NCBI GenBank assembly: GCA_019635735.1
Contig: JAHBYX010000014.1
Coordinates: 1 to 64,000, forward strand
Origin: Mesorhizobium sp.
Lineage (GTDB): Bacteria > Pseudomonadota > Alphaproteobacteria > Rhizobiales > Rhizobiaceae
Reading direction: 5' to 3'
DNA: 64,000 nt
The notes under the pieces are model-generated. The model was not told where the DNA came from. It worked only from the letters and a program-made list of their open reading frames with translations, and searched no databases. Within the stretch, counting starts at the first letter, position 1; each line of letters begins with the position of its first letter. Of the stretch, positions 47,271 to 56,043 are shown piece after piece. The translations under genes were made by a program, and so were the position numbers.

Positions 47271-48335
47271 ATGTCGTTCAAGAAACTCGTCTTCTCCGGC
47301 GTCCAGCCGACCGGAAATCTCCACCTCGGCAACTATCTCGGCGCGATCCGCAAGTTCGTCGCGCTGCAGGAGCAGTCGGACTGCATCTACTGCGTCGTCG
47401 ACATGCACGCGATCACCATGTGGCAGGAGCCGGCGGAACTCGAGAAGTCCACCCGCGAGGTGACGGCGGCGTTCCTGGCGTCTGGCATCGACCCCAAGGC
47501 GCACATCGTCTTCAACCAGTCGCGCGTCATGCAGCACGCCGAACTCGCCTGGGTGTTCAACTGCGTCGCCCGCATGGGCTGGCTGAACAAGATGACCCAG
47601 TTCAAGGACAAGGCCGGCAAGGACCGCGAGAACGCCTCGGTCGGCCTGTTCGCCTATCCGAACCTGATGGCGGCCGACATCCTCGTCTACCGCGCCACGC
47701 ATGTGCCGGTGGGCGACGACCAGAAGCAGCACCTGGAACTGACCCGCGAGATCGCGCAGAAGTTCAACCACGACTATTCCGACCGCATTCGCGACCTCGG
47801 AGCCGGCGTCGAGATGAAGTCGGGCGAGGAGACGGTGCACGGCTTCTTCCCGATCACCGAGCCGGTGATCGAGGGCGAGGCGACCAGGGTGATGAGCCTG
47901 CGCGACGGCACCAAAAAGATGTCGAAGTCGGATCCGTCCGATCTCTCGCGCATCAACCTGACCGACGATGCCGACACGATCGCCAAGAAGATCCGCAAGG
48001 CCAAGACCGACCCGCAGCCGCTGCCTTCCGAGACCGAGGGGCTGAAGGAGCGGCCGGATGCGGACAATCTCGTCGGCATCTACGCCGCTCTCGCCGAGAC
48101 GACGCGCGAGGACGTGCTCAGCCAGTTCGGCGGCCAGCAGTTCTCGGTATTCAAGCCCGCACTCGCCGACCTCGCGGTCGACAAGCTGGCGCCGATCGCC
48201 TCGGAGATGCGCCGCATCTCGGCCGACCAGGCCTATGTCGACGCGGTGCTGAAGGACGGCGGCGAGCGTGCCTCCGCGCTGGCCGAGGCGACGATGAAGG
48301 ATGTGCGCAGGATCATCGGCTGGCTCGGCAACTGA
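47271..48335 (+). CDS. trpS: Tryptophanyl-tRNA synthetase
   Basis: 354 residues of class I tRNA synthetase. The HIGH-like motif is PTGNLHLGNYLG (13-24) and the KMSKS motif is KKMSKSD (about 218-224). Tryptophan and ATP binding regions are typical (NRMGWLNKMTQFKDK-like segment CVARMGWLNKMTQF). It charges tRNA-Trp. ATG 47271 gives the usual MSFKKLVFSGVQPTGN start; an upstream in-frame extension starting at a TTG is rejected as leader sequence. Confidence 0.96.
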   Translation: MSFKKLVFSGVQPTGNLHLGNYLGAIRKFVALQEQSDCIYCVVDMHAITMWQEPAELEKSTREVTAAFLASGIDPKAHIVFNQSRVMQHAELAWVFNCVARMGWLNKMTQFKDKAGKDRENASVGLFAYPNLMAADILVYRATHVPVGDDQKQHLELTREIAQKFNHDYSDRIRDLGAGVEMKSGEETVHGFFPITEPVIEGEATRVMSLRDGTKKMSKSDPSDLSRINLTDDADTIAKKIRKAKTDPQPLPSETEGLKERPDADNLVGIYAALAETTREDVLSQFGGQQFSVFKPALADLAVDKLAPIASEMRRISADQAYVDAVLKDGGERASALAEATMKDVRRIIGWLGN

Positions 48336-48407
48336 CCTGCCCATGAGGCCTCCTTGCCGCCGGGCGCGCCCGGTGGCAGATTGCCGCTCGACAACCGGGA
48401 CATCTGA

Positions 48408-48899
48408 ATGGTTTCCAAGCGCCTGATCCGCGAAGCCGGCCACCGCCGGAAATTCCTGGCGGTGATCGACGAAACGCCGGAATGCGAGCGCGCGGTGGCG
48501 TATGCCTCGCGCCGCGCCAAGAGCACGGGCGGGGCGCTGGTGCTGCTGTTCGTGATCGAATCGAGCGATTTCCAGCATTTCCTCGGCGTCGAGGCTGTGA
48601 TGCGCCAGGAAGCGACGGCCACCGCGCAAGCGGCTCTCGACCAGGCGGCGACGGCGGTGCGCAACCGCCACGGCATCGAACCGGAACTGGTGATCCGCGA
48701 AGGCAACAAGACGAGCGAGATCCACAAGCTGATCGAGGAAGACCAGGACATCGCGATCCTGGTGCTGGCGGCGGGCGCTGCGAAGGAAGGCCCGGGACCC
48801 CTGGTCGCCTCGATCGCCGGCAAGGCGGCGGCCTTCCCGATCCCCGTGACGATCGTGCCCTACAACCTCACCGACGAGGACATCGACAGCCTCGCCTGA
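48408..48899 (+). CDS. Universal stress protein
   Basis: 163 residues with the Usp alpha/beta fold: strand RKFLAVIDETPECERAVAYA, then GGALVLLFVIES and the nucleotide loop ILVLAAGAAKEGPGPLVASI. The phosphate-binding Gly spacing is only partly canonical, so ATP binding is not assured. Cytoplasmic. The TGA at 48897-48899 overlaps the first base of the left arm of a palindromic element, which may have settled right at the gene end. Confidence 0.87.
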   Translation: MVSKRLIREAGHRRKFLAVIDETPECERAVAYASRRAKSTGGALVLLFVIESSDFQHFLGVEAVMRQEATATAQAALDQAATAVRNRHGIEPELVIREGNKTSEIHKLIEEDQDIAILVLAAGAAKEGPGPLVASIAGKAAAFPIPVTIVPYNLTDEDIDSLA

Positions 48900-49043
48900 G
48901 AGACTGTTTGGAAATTCTACTCTGGCGGCCATCTGATGGCGTTTTCTGCGCTTCCGGTGCTCACGGACCCGAATGTCCGCTCCGCTCCGGGTCTCGAAAC
49001 CACCACCAGCTGACTCGCCAGAGCGAATTTCGAAACAGTCTCT
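48899..49043. repeat. 145-bp palindromic MITE-like element
   Basis: Left arm 48899-48926 begins AGAGACTGTTTGGAAATTC and ends CTCTGGC. Right arm 49017-49043, read on the other strand, begins AGAGACTGTTTCGAAATTC and ends GCTCTGGC. The arms match except for about three positions and a one-base length difference. The 90-base core has no open frame. This is the structure of a small non-coding miniature transposable element or rhizobial intergenic palindrome; it lies between usp and the Nfu gene. Confidence 0.72.
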
Positions 49044-49138
49044 GAGCGGGAAATGTCGCTTGAACTGGGCTCGATAGGGGCCTATTTTAGAACAATTCCA
49101 AATTCGACCCTTGAAGTCGACCAAGTGGAGACGCCGCC

Positions 49139-49765
<627 letters not shown>

Positions 49766-49781
49766 GGCTTCCCCTCCACGG

Positions 49782-49810
49782 CGTCATCCCGGGCGCCGGA
49801 GGCGACCCGG
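49782..49810. repeat. Left half of a REP-like palindrome split by IS110
   Basis: The 29-base sequence beginning CGTCATCCCGGGCGCC and ending GGCGACCCGG matches, inverted, the sequence at 51026-51054 with two mismatches. Together they look like one intergenic palindrome separated by the insertion element. Confidence 0.7.
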
Positions 49811-49835
49811 CGACTGTCTTGGTTAGTCAAGTGAT

Positions 49836-50795
49836 TTACGCGTTTGTCGTCCAGTTCTGATTGGTCTTGACGAGGGCGTTGGCCGTGACGAGCAGTTGTC
49901 GGGCGATGGCGACAAGGGCGACCTTGCCCGGTTTGCCCTGCTCCCGCATGGTTGTGTAGGCAGCCTTCATCCGCGGATTGTGGCGGCTGGCGACGAGAGC
50001 GGCCATGTAGAGCGCCGTGCGCACGCAGGGCCGGCCGCCGGCGATGGACGCTCTTGGCGGTGCGTTGCCGGACTGGCTGATATGCGGCGCAAGCCCGGCC
50101 AGGCTGGCGATGGCCTTGCGATCGGTCCGGCCGAGTTCGGGCAGATCGGTGATGAGGACAGTGGCGACCCGTTCGCCGATGCCGGGGATCGACTTCAGGA
50201 TATCCAGGACACGGGCACGCGCGGGATCTCGCGCGACATGACGGGCAAGTTCCGCCTCGATCGACGCACATTGCGCCGTCAGGCCGGCAATGGCCGTGCG
50301 ATGGCTGTCCTGGAGCACCGGCTCGACGGCCTGTTTGAGCCGGGTTTTTTCCATTGCGATCATCTCGGTGAGCTGGCGTCGTCGGGTCGACAGCGCTTTC
50401 AGGGTCAGCTGGTCGGCGGACGGCAAGGGGCGGATGGCATCGGTCATGGCGAGAGCGAAGCGTGCAATGAGCCGCGCGTCCAGCCTGTCGGTCTTGGCGC
50501 GGCGCCCTTCGGCGTCGCGGAACGCCTTGATGCGGCGCGGATTGACGATGCCGACCTCGAAGCCGGCCACCGAAAGCGCTGCTACCAGACGCTGCGCATA
50601 GGGACCGATCGCCTCCAGCACCACGCGGCGGACGCCCTCGTGGGCCAGGCGTTCGACGATGGCTGCGATGCCTTCCGCCGCATTGGGCATCCGGAAGGTC
50701 TTGCCGGACGGCGCCAAGCCGACATCGAGAAAGCGCTGGCCGGCATCGATGCCGGCAGCAAGGGCAAGCGGGTGCGAGAACGGTGCAGATGTCAT
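49836..50795 (-). CDS. IS110-family transposase (DEDD recombinase)
   Basis: 319 residues. The N-terminal RuvC-like DEDD domain has AAGIDAGQRFLDVGLA, VVLEAIGPYAQRLV and KTDRLDARLIARFA, giving the four acidic positions. A coiled-coil segment (about 130-175) and the C-terminal transposase_20 domain with SIPGIGERVATVL, ASLAGLAPHISQSG and the Ser region GGRPCVRTALYMAA follow. Such enzymes use a bridge RNA and a serine nucleophile. The frame is intact, so the element may be active. Confidence 0.94.
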   Translation of the reverse strand: MTSAPFSHPLALAAGIDAGQRFLDVGLAPSGKTFRMPNAAEGIAAIVERLAHEGVRRVVLEAIGPYAQRLVAALSVAGFEVGIVNPRRIKAFRDAEGRRAKTDRLDARLIARFALAMTDAIRPLPSADQLTLKALSTRRRQLTEMIAMEKTRLKQAVEPVLQDSHRTAIAGLTAQCASIEAELARHVARDPARARVLDILKSIPGIGERVATVLITDLPELGRTDRKAIASLAGLAPHISQSGNAPPRASIAGGRPCVRTALYMAALVASRHNPRMKAAYTTMREQGKPGKVALVAIARQLLVTANALVKTNQNWTTNA

Positions 50796-50945
50796 GGGAT
50801 CAGACCTGTATGCGGGCTACCGGCCAGCCGGCGCCCTTGCGACTGTTCGATCAGACAAAACAGATCCAGACGCCCATGCCGGGATCACGATCATTGCGCG
50901 ACCAGGAATCCAACGAGCTATCTCGACCTGCCGCCACTATGCCAA
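50796..50945 (-). ncRNA. Candidate bridge (seek) RNA region of the IS110 element
   Basis: The 150 bases between the element's left end and the transposase start have no open frame and can fold: for example CTG-GATC, a loop of TGTTTTGTCT, then GATC-GAA-CAG on the minus strand. An 11-base block, CTTGCGACTGT at 50836-50846 on the plus strand, occurs in inverted orientation in the adjacent flank at 50949-50959. This is what a target guide would look like. Role inferred from the family; no covariance search was run. Confidence 0.45.
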
Positions 50946-50950
50946 GCGAC

Positions 50951-51054
50951 AGTCGCAAGATACAGGGATCCATTTTTCTCTGCGATTGGCCGCCTTTTTG
51001 GCAGGATTACAGCCGGCAATAGATCCCGGCTCGCCTCCGGCGGCCGGGATGACG
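50951..51054. repeat. Right half of the REP-like palindrome next to IS110
   Basis: Contains GATCC inside an inverted pair (GGGATCCATT near 50965 and AATAGATCCCGG near 51019) and ends with the 29-base unit 51026-51054, the inverse of 49782-49810. About 100 bases with no gene. The intact element before insertion would have been about 137 bp. Confidence 0.6.
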
Positions 51055-51121
51055 ACCGCGTTTGGACGGACGTTCGCGCTGCAAGAGCATCGGAAACGGT
51101 CGTCGCTCACCGCACAAACGA

Positions 51122-51149
51122 AAAAGCCGGATCCCCCGATCCGGCTTTT
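51122..51149 (-). terminator. Rho-independent terminator of the L,D-transpeptidase gene
   Basis: AAAAGCCGGATC, four C, GATCCGGCTTTT: a 12-base-arm stem with T-tracts on both sides, 35 bases past the leftward gene's stop. It could work in both directions. Confidence 0.85.
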
Positions 51150-51183
51150 CCTTAGGCGCCCCCGCCCATGAAACTTTGGCGTC

Positions 51184-51801
51184 TTACTTGACGATCACCT
51201 TCGCGCCGACTTCGACGCGGTTGTAGAGGTCGATGACGTCCTGGTTGATCAGGCGGATGCAGCCCGACGACATCGCCTTGCCGATCGACCACCATTCAGG
51301 CGTGCCATGCAGCCGGTAGCCGGTGTCGCCCCTCTTGTTGAAGAGATACATCGCACGCGCGCCGAGCGCGTTGTCGAGGCCCGGATCCATGCCGCCGCGA
51401 TACTTGGCGAGGTCAGGACGGCGCTTGATCATCGCCGCAGGCGGCGTCCACACCGGCCATTCCTTCTTCATCGCGACGCGCGAGGTGCCCTTCCACTCGA
51501 AGCCCTCGCGGCCGACGCCGATGCCGTAGCGCATCGCCTTGCCGCCGCCCATGACGAAGTAGAGATGCTTGGCCTTGGTGTCGACGACCACCGTTCCGGC
51601 CTTCTCCTTCGTGTCGTAGCTGACCACCTGGCGGCGGTATTGCTGGGGAACCTTGGCGACCGGGATCGCCGGCAACTGGTAGCCCGCATCCCTCTTGCCG
51701 CCATAGGAATTGCTGAAGATCGAAGCGCCGTCGGTGGCGCAGCCCGAGATCGCGGTGGCGGCCGCAAGCAGGCCGGCAACGAGCAATGACCTGAATTTCA
51801 T
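51184..51801 (-). CDS. L,D-transpeptidase (YkuD) lipoprotein
   Basis: 205 residues from ATG 51801. The signal peptide MKFRSLLVAGLLAAATAISG ends in a lipobox (AISG then Cys20), so it is a probable lipoprotein processed by LspA. The YkuD catalytic region shows RLHGTPEWWSIGKAMSSGC followed by IRL, with the His and nucleophilic Cys. It would make 3-3 crosslinks in peptidoglycan or attach proteins to it. A longer upstream reading to 51918 is rejected because it lacks a signal peptide at its start. A terminator follows. Confidence 0.91.
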   Translation of the reverse strand: MKFRSLLVAGLLAAATAISGCATDGASIFSNSYGGKRDAGYQLPAIPVAKVPQQYRRQVVSYDTKEKAGTVVVDTKAKHLYFVMGGGKAMRYGIGVGREGFEWKGTSRVAMKKEWPVWTPPAAMIKRRPDLAKYRGGMDPGLDNALGARAMYLFNKRGDTGYRLHGTPEWWSIGKAMSSGCIRLINQDVIDLYNRVEVGAKVIVK

Positions 51802-51884
51802 GTCCAATCCCGTAGACGAGGTAGTAACAATCCAGCCCGATTCGGGCCGCATTTTCGTCAACATTACTAAGCGGCATGTCGTGC

Positions 51885-51918
51885 GCTTGCCAAGCAATTG
51901 CGCCACACTTTGGCGCAA
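51885..51918. promoter_or_regulatory. Two adjacent palindromes between ldt and cueR-like genes
   Basis: GCTTG-C-CAAGC at 51885-51895 and TTGCGCCA, five bases, TGGCGCAA at 51898-51918. Both are perfect dyads in the divergent gap, 85-115 bases from each gene. They are placed as protein-binding operators. The longer one has no resemblance that I can name. Confidence 0.45.
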
Positions 51919-52012
51919 CCATGCGTCGTGACGTTGTGTCTATGGCATTTCTGCAACAGGACACCCATCTGTCCGGCACGAGGAAGTGCATGAACGGGAA
52001 GGAAGATTCGGA

Positions 52013-52408
52013 ATGAACATCGGGCGCGCATCTGAGCTCTCCGGCCTGCCGGCGAAGACCATCCGGTATTACGAGGACATCGGCCTGATCAGCGCCGACC
52101 GCGCCACAAACGGCTACCGCGATTATTCGCAGGCCGACATCCACCGGCTCTCGTTCCTCCACCGGGCGCGCACGCTGGGTTTTTCGATCGAGGATTGCCG
52201 GCAGCTGCTCGACCTCTATCGCGACCGCAACAGGGCGAGCCACGACGTCCGCGAAATCGCAAAGTCGCACGTCACCGCGATCGACGAGAAGCTGAAGGAA
52301 CTGCAGCAGATGCGCGCGACGCTGAACCGCCTGATCCATGCCTGCCACGGCGATCACCGGCCGGATTGTCCGATTCTGGAGGATATCGCGGGGGAGGTTA
52401 GGCAGTAG
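52013..52408 (+). CDS. cueR: Copper-responsive MerR-family regulator, CueR/HmrR type
   Basis: 131 residues. The MerR HTH opens MNIGRASELSGLPAKTIRYYE; the dimerisation helix is KSHVTAIDEKLKELQQMR; the metal loop is CHGDHRPDCPI, with the two cysteines that bind Cu(I) in CueR. It should activate copper efflux genes, none of which are in the window. The start ATG 52013 follows GGGAAGGAAGATTCGGA. Its last codons and TAG are formed by a GGCAGTAG unit of the heptamer family. Confidence 0.88.
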   Translation: MNIGRASELSGLPAKTIRYYEDIGLISADRATNGYRDYSQADIHRLSFLHRARTLGFSIEDCRQLLDLYRDRNRASHDVREIAKSHVTAIDEKLKELQQMRATLNRLIHACHGDHRPDCPILEDIAGEVRQ

Positions 52409-52446
52409 GGGGTTGGACGTTCTTCGGCGATTCTCCCCCTATTGCC
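52401..52446. repeat. Inverted repeat GGCAGTAGGGGG / CCCCCTATTGCC at the cueR 3' end
   Basis: Twelve-base arms with one mismatch, 22-base loop. The left arm includes the cueR stop codon. It may fold into an RNA hairpin that ends transcription, and shares the GGCAGTAGGG core with the heptamer array 2.7 kb away. Confidence 0.6.
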
Positions 52447-52469
52447 TTACCGCCCTACTCCCCTCTCCC

Positions 52470-52500
52470 AAACGAAAACCGCCGGCCAGAGGCCGGCGGT
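52470..52500 (-). terminator. Rho-independent terminator of the BMP-family gene
   Basis: ACCGCCGGCC-AGA-GGCCGGCGGT (52478-52500), 25 bases past the leftward stop; on the minus strand it is followed by TTTTCGTTT. Confidence 0.8.
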
Positions 52501-52525
52501 TCGCGAGGAGTGATCGTTCAGGCGA

Positions 52526-53515
<990 letters not shown>

Positions 53516-53748
53516 ATGATCCACACCCTGTTGGTTTTCTCTTCCGGTTGCCGTCCTACGGAGCGTTCCCCTGCCCGTGGCGTCTCCCACGCAGGCGCGA
53601 AGGCGCCCGCTCGGGTTTCAATCTTGCATGGCATCGCGGAAATTTCACGCGGAATCTTTGACCGTCTGGAAAAGACCTCGACTCGCGAAGAAGCCCGGGA
53701 AACGATGGCGTCTCCCGGGCCTCTGGTCCGAAACCGGTCGCAATCCGG

Positions 53749-54414
53749 TCAGGCGGTGGCGGCCGCCGGCACGGCGCATTCGACGCCGGTGCCCTTGAGC
53801 CCGCAATAGCCATAGGGGTTCTTGGCCAGATACTGCTGGTGATCCTCCTCGGCGTAGTAGAACTCGGGCGCCGGGCGGATCTCAGTGGTGATCTTCTCGC
53901 GCCCGGCCTTCGTCAGCGCCGAGGCATAGGCGTCGCGCGACGCGATCGCCGCATCGAGCTGGTCGGCCGTGGTCGTGTAGATCGTCGAGCGGTAGGTCGT
54001 GCCCACGTCATTGCCCTGGCGCATGCCTTGGGTCGGGTCGTGGCTTTCCCAGAACAGCTTCAACAGCGCCGACAGGCTGACCCGCGCCGGATCGAAGATC
54101 ACCTTTACCACCTCGGCATGGCCGGTCATGCCGGTGCAGGTCTCCTGGTAGGTCGGGTTGGGCGTCTCGCCGCCGGCATAGCCGACCGCGGTCATCCATA
54201 CGCCCGGCGTCTGCCAGAACAGGCGCTCTGCGCCCCAGAAGCAGCCCATGCCGAAATAGATCGTCTCGAACCCTTCGGGTGCGGCGTCTTTGAGCGGGCG
54301 CTTGAAGACGTGGTGGCGCGAGGCGGTCGGGATCGGCCGCTCGCGACCCGGCAGCGCTTCGCCGGGCTTCGGCAACTGGATCTTCTTGTTCATGATGTCG
54401 CTCAGGAAGAACAT
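53749..54414 (-). CDS. msrA: Peptide methionine sulfoxide reductase MsrA
   Basis: 221 residues. Catalytic Cys58 sits in YFGMGCFWGAERLF; resolving cysteines C204 and C213 are in YGYCGLKGTGVECAV near the C-terminus. It reduces methionine-S-sulfoxide in proteins using thioredoxin. The N-terminal 50 residues (MFFLSDIMNKKIQLPKPGEA) are an extension seen in rhizobial MsrA. No msrB is adjacent. The small membrane gene upstream ends 24 bases before it. Confidence 0.95.
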   Translation of the reverse strand: MFFLSDIMNKKIQLPKPGEALPGRERPIPTASRHHVFKRPLKDAAPEGFETIYFGMGCFWGAERLFWQTPGVWMTAVGYAGGETPNPTYQETCTGMTGHAEVVKVIFDPARVSLSALLKLFWESHDPTQGMRQGNDVGTTYRSTIYTTTADQLDAAIASRDAYASALTKAGREKITTEIRPAPEFYYAEEDHQQYLAKNPYGYCGLKGTGVECAVPAAATA

Positions 54415-54437
54415 GCTTGCTTTCCTTTCGAAAGAGG

Positions 54438-54761
54438 TCAGCGACCGACGGCGAAGGTGCGCGCGGACGGCTGCGGCGTGTGCCCGATGGCGTAGAGCAG
54501 GAGGGCGAGCGCTGCGAAGAAGATGAAGGCCGGAACCTTCAGCAGCGTCAGCATCGCCGGATCCCACAGGAAGCCGGCCACGCCCGTGAACAGTCCCTGC
54601 AGCGCCGTCAGTGACGACGGTGCGTGCTCGAACCACAGCGCGCCCAGCGGCGTCGGATCGAATTTCGACAGCGCAATCGAGCGCGTCGCATCCATCACCG
54701 CCAGGATCACCGAGAGCGCGAGAGAGACGGCCGCCAGAAGCCTGAAGAGGAACCTCACCAT
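54438..54761 (-). CDS. Small membrane protein, 107 aa
   Basis: ATG 54761. Two clear helices, FLFRLLAAVSLALSVILAVM at the start and LLKVPAFIFFAALALLLYAI near the end, with a middle hydrophobic loop (SLTALQGLFTGVAGFLW). The DATRSIALSKFDPTPLGALW segment is conserved-looking. Close relatives in rhizobia are, as I recall, only named loosely. Function unknown. It lies just upstream of msrA on the same strand, so it may be co-transcribed. Confidence 0.68.
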   Translation of the reverse strand: MVRFLFRLLAAVSLALSVILAVMDATRSIALSKFDPTPLGALWFEHAPSSLTALQGLFTGVAGFLWDPAMLTLLKVPAFIFFAALALLLYAIGHTPQPSARTFAVGR

Positions 54762-54856
54762 CCGATTCGTTCGCCATGTCGCTTGGAATGACGCATATGT
54801 ATGGTCTGCCGCCCCGATCATCAATCCGGGCACGGGAAATTGACGCCCCGTGAAGG

Positions 54857-55564
54857 TCAGGCGGGCTTGCGCCGCCTGCGCGTCCACCAGATGGCGAAGA
54901 CCGGCCCGGCGATCGCGCCGACGAACAGACCGAGCAGGCCGATCGCCGCCGCCGCATAGCCGCAGCCGCCCTCGAAGCAGGAAACGTCGAACCAGTCGAC
55001 GATTGCCGAGCCAGCGAGCAGGCCGATGCCCAGTCCGGCGGCGCCGCCGAGGACAAGTCCCAGGAAGGCGTTGAGGATGACGACGCCCACAGGAGTCGGT
55101 CCCGCCGTGCCCGCCGCATCCGCCATGGCCGTCGCGGGCTTGGGCCGTCTCACGAGGACGATCGTCCAGATCGAGATGCCGACCGACACGGCCGCGATCA
55201 GCCAAGGCATCAAGGTCTGCGCGAACGGCTCGATGAACAACGTGGCTGCGAGAAACGCGACATCCGCGACGATCGTCAGCACCGCCCAGAGCGTAAACCA
55301 GAACGGGAAGCGCGGCGATTTCCGCCAGGCAAGTCCCAGCACATAAAGACCGAACAGGATCTGCACGACGCCGGCCGCCATGCTGGCATAGAGGTAGTCG
55401 GCGACGGTGTCCGGGAGATCATAGGCGAATAGCGTCGGCCAGCCCTGCCACAGGCCGCGCAGCGACAGGAGAAGGTTGGCGCAGAGCCAGATGACGGGTG
55501 CGGCCTGGGCGAGATCGCGACTGAAATCGTTGCCGCCCCGCACCGGCTCGTTGCCTATCGTCAT
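54857..55564 (-). CDS. Multi-pass membrane protein of unknown function, 235 aa
   Basis: About six transmembrane helices: PVIWLCANLLLSLRGLWQGW, YASMAAGVVQILFGLYVLGL, FWFTLWAVLTIVADVAFLAA, WLIAAVSVGISIWTIVLV and a Gly-rich hairpin at the C-terminus (LNAFLGLVLGGAAGLGIGLL, AIGLLGLFVGAIAGPVFAIW). A basic WWTRRRRKPA tail follows. Helices 1-4 resemble DUF2569-like four-helix proteins, but I cannot confirm this. The ATG at 55564 is reasonable; function unknown. Confidence 0.65.
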   Translation of the reverse strand: MTIGNEPVRGGNDFSRDLAQAAPVIWLCANLLLSLRGLWQGWPTLFAYDLPDTVADYLYASMAAGVVQILFGLYVLGLAWRKSPRFPFWFTLWAVLTIVADVAFLAATLFIEPFAQTLMPWLIAAVSVGISIWTIVLVRRPKPATAMADAAGTAGPTPVGVVILNAFLGLVLGGAAGLGIGLLAGSAIVDWFDVSCFEGGCGYAAAAIGLLGLFVGAIAGPVFAIWWTRRRRKPA

Positions 55565-55751
55565 TGCCTGCCCCCATCCTGCGTCGCCCCGCGCCTTGCG
55601 GCGCTGCCGGTGTAGCTACCGCCATCATGTAACGGGCGGGTGCTGGGCGAAAGCCGGCTTGTAATTATGCTCCGCCACCGGCCCAAAAGGCTTGGCATTC
55701 GCGGACCGATCGACTAGATGGAGGCCGCATTCGCGGCCCGCCCGTGATCGC

Positions 55752-55841
55752 GGAGGGGTGGCCGAGTGGTTGAAGGCGCACGCCTGGAAAGTGTGTATAC
55801 GGGAAACCGTATCGGGGGTTCGAATCCCCCTCCCTCCGCCA
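55752..55841 (+). tRNA. tRNA-Ser (anticodon GGA)
   Basis: 90 bases with acceptor GGAGGGG pairing TCCCTCC (one G-U at the end), D-arm GTGGCCGAGTGG, anticodon loop CTGGAAA (GGA), a long variable arm (GTATACGGGAAACCGTATC) as in class II tRNAs, TTCGAAT T-loop and an encoded CCA end. It reads UCC and UCU serine codons. Confidence 0.97.
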
Positions 55842-56043
55842 TTTCGTAGGTCTGCCCCGGCACTTTGCTTCGGTTGCCGGCTTCGCACGAAACCCACTCA
55901 GAGCTTCGACAAGCTACGCCCACTGGTTCAAAGTCTGAATCGCCAAGCGTCGGAAGTCCGAGAGCGGGGCGACATCAAATCTGTTCGCGAACGTGCCGAT
56001 CCCGGATAACATTGAGCTGTTGCCGCCAATGAAAGCATGAGCC

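Larger units (their letters stand above)
49810..50950 (-). mobile_element. IS110-family insertion sequence, about 1.13 kb
   Basis: Boundaries are inferred from a five-base direct copy, GCGAC, at 49810-49814 and 50946-50950, with short inverted ends (CTTGG at 49818-49822 and CCAAG at 50942-50946). Only about 20 bases of the element lie beyond the transposase stop, while about 150 bases precede its start. This asymmetry fits the IS110 group, in which the left-end leader encodes the guide RNA. The flanks form two halves of one REP-like palindrome. Confidence 0.7.

Noticed and set aside
46179..49124. 981-codon open frame on the minus strand across the unknown pair, trpS and usp
   Set aside because: It runs antisense to four well-supported genes and its translation shows no domain, only biased composition.
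55752..55841. tRNA-Ser as a genomic island attachment site
   Set aside because: No integrase gene or repeated tRNA 3' end is seen nearby; neighbouring genes look native.
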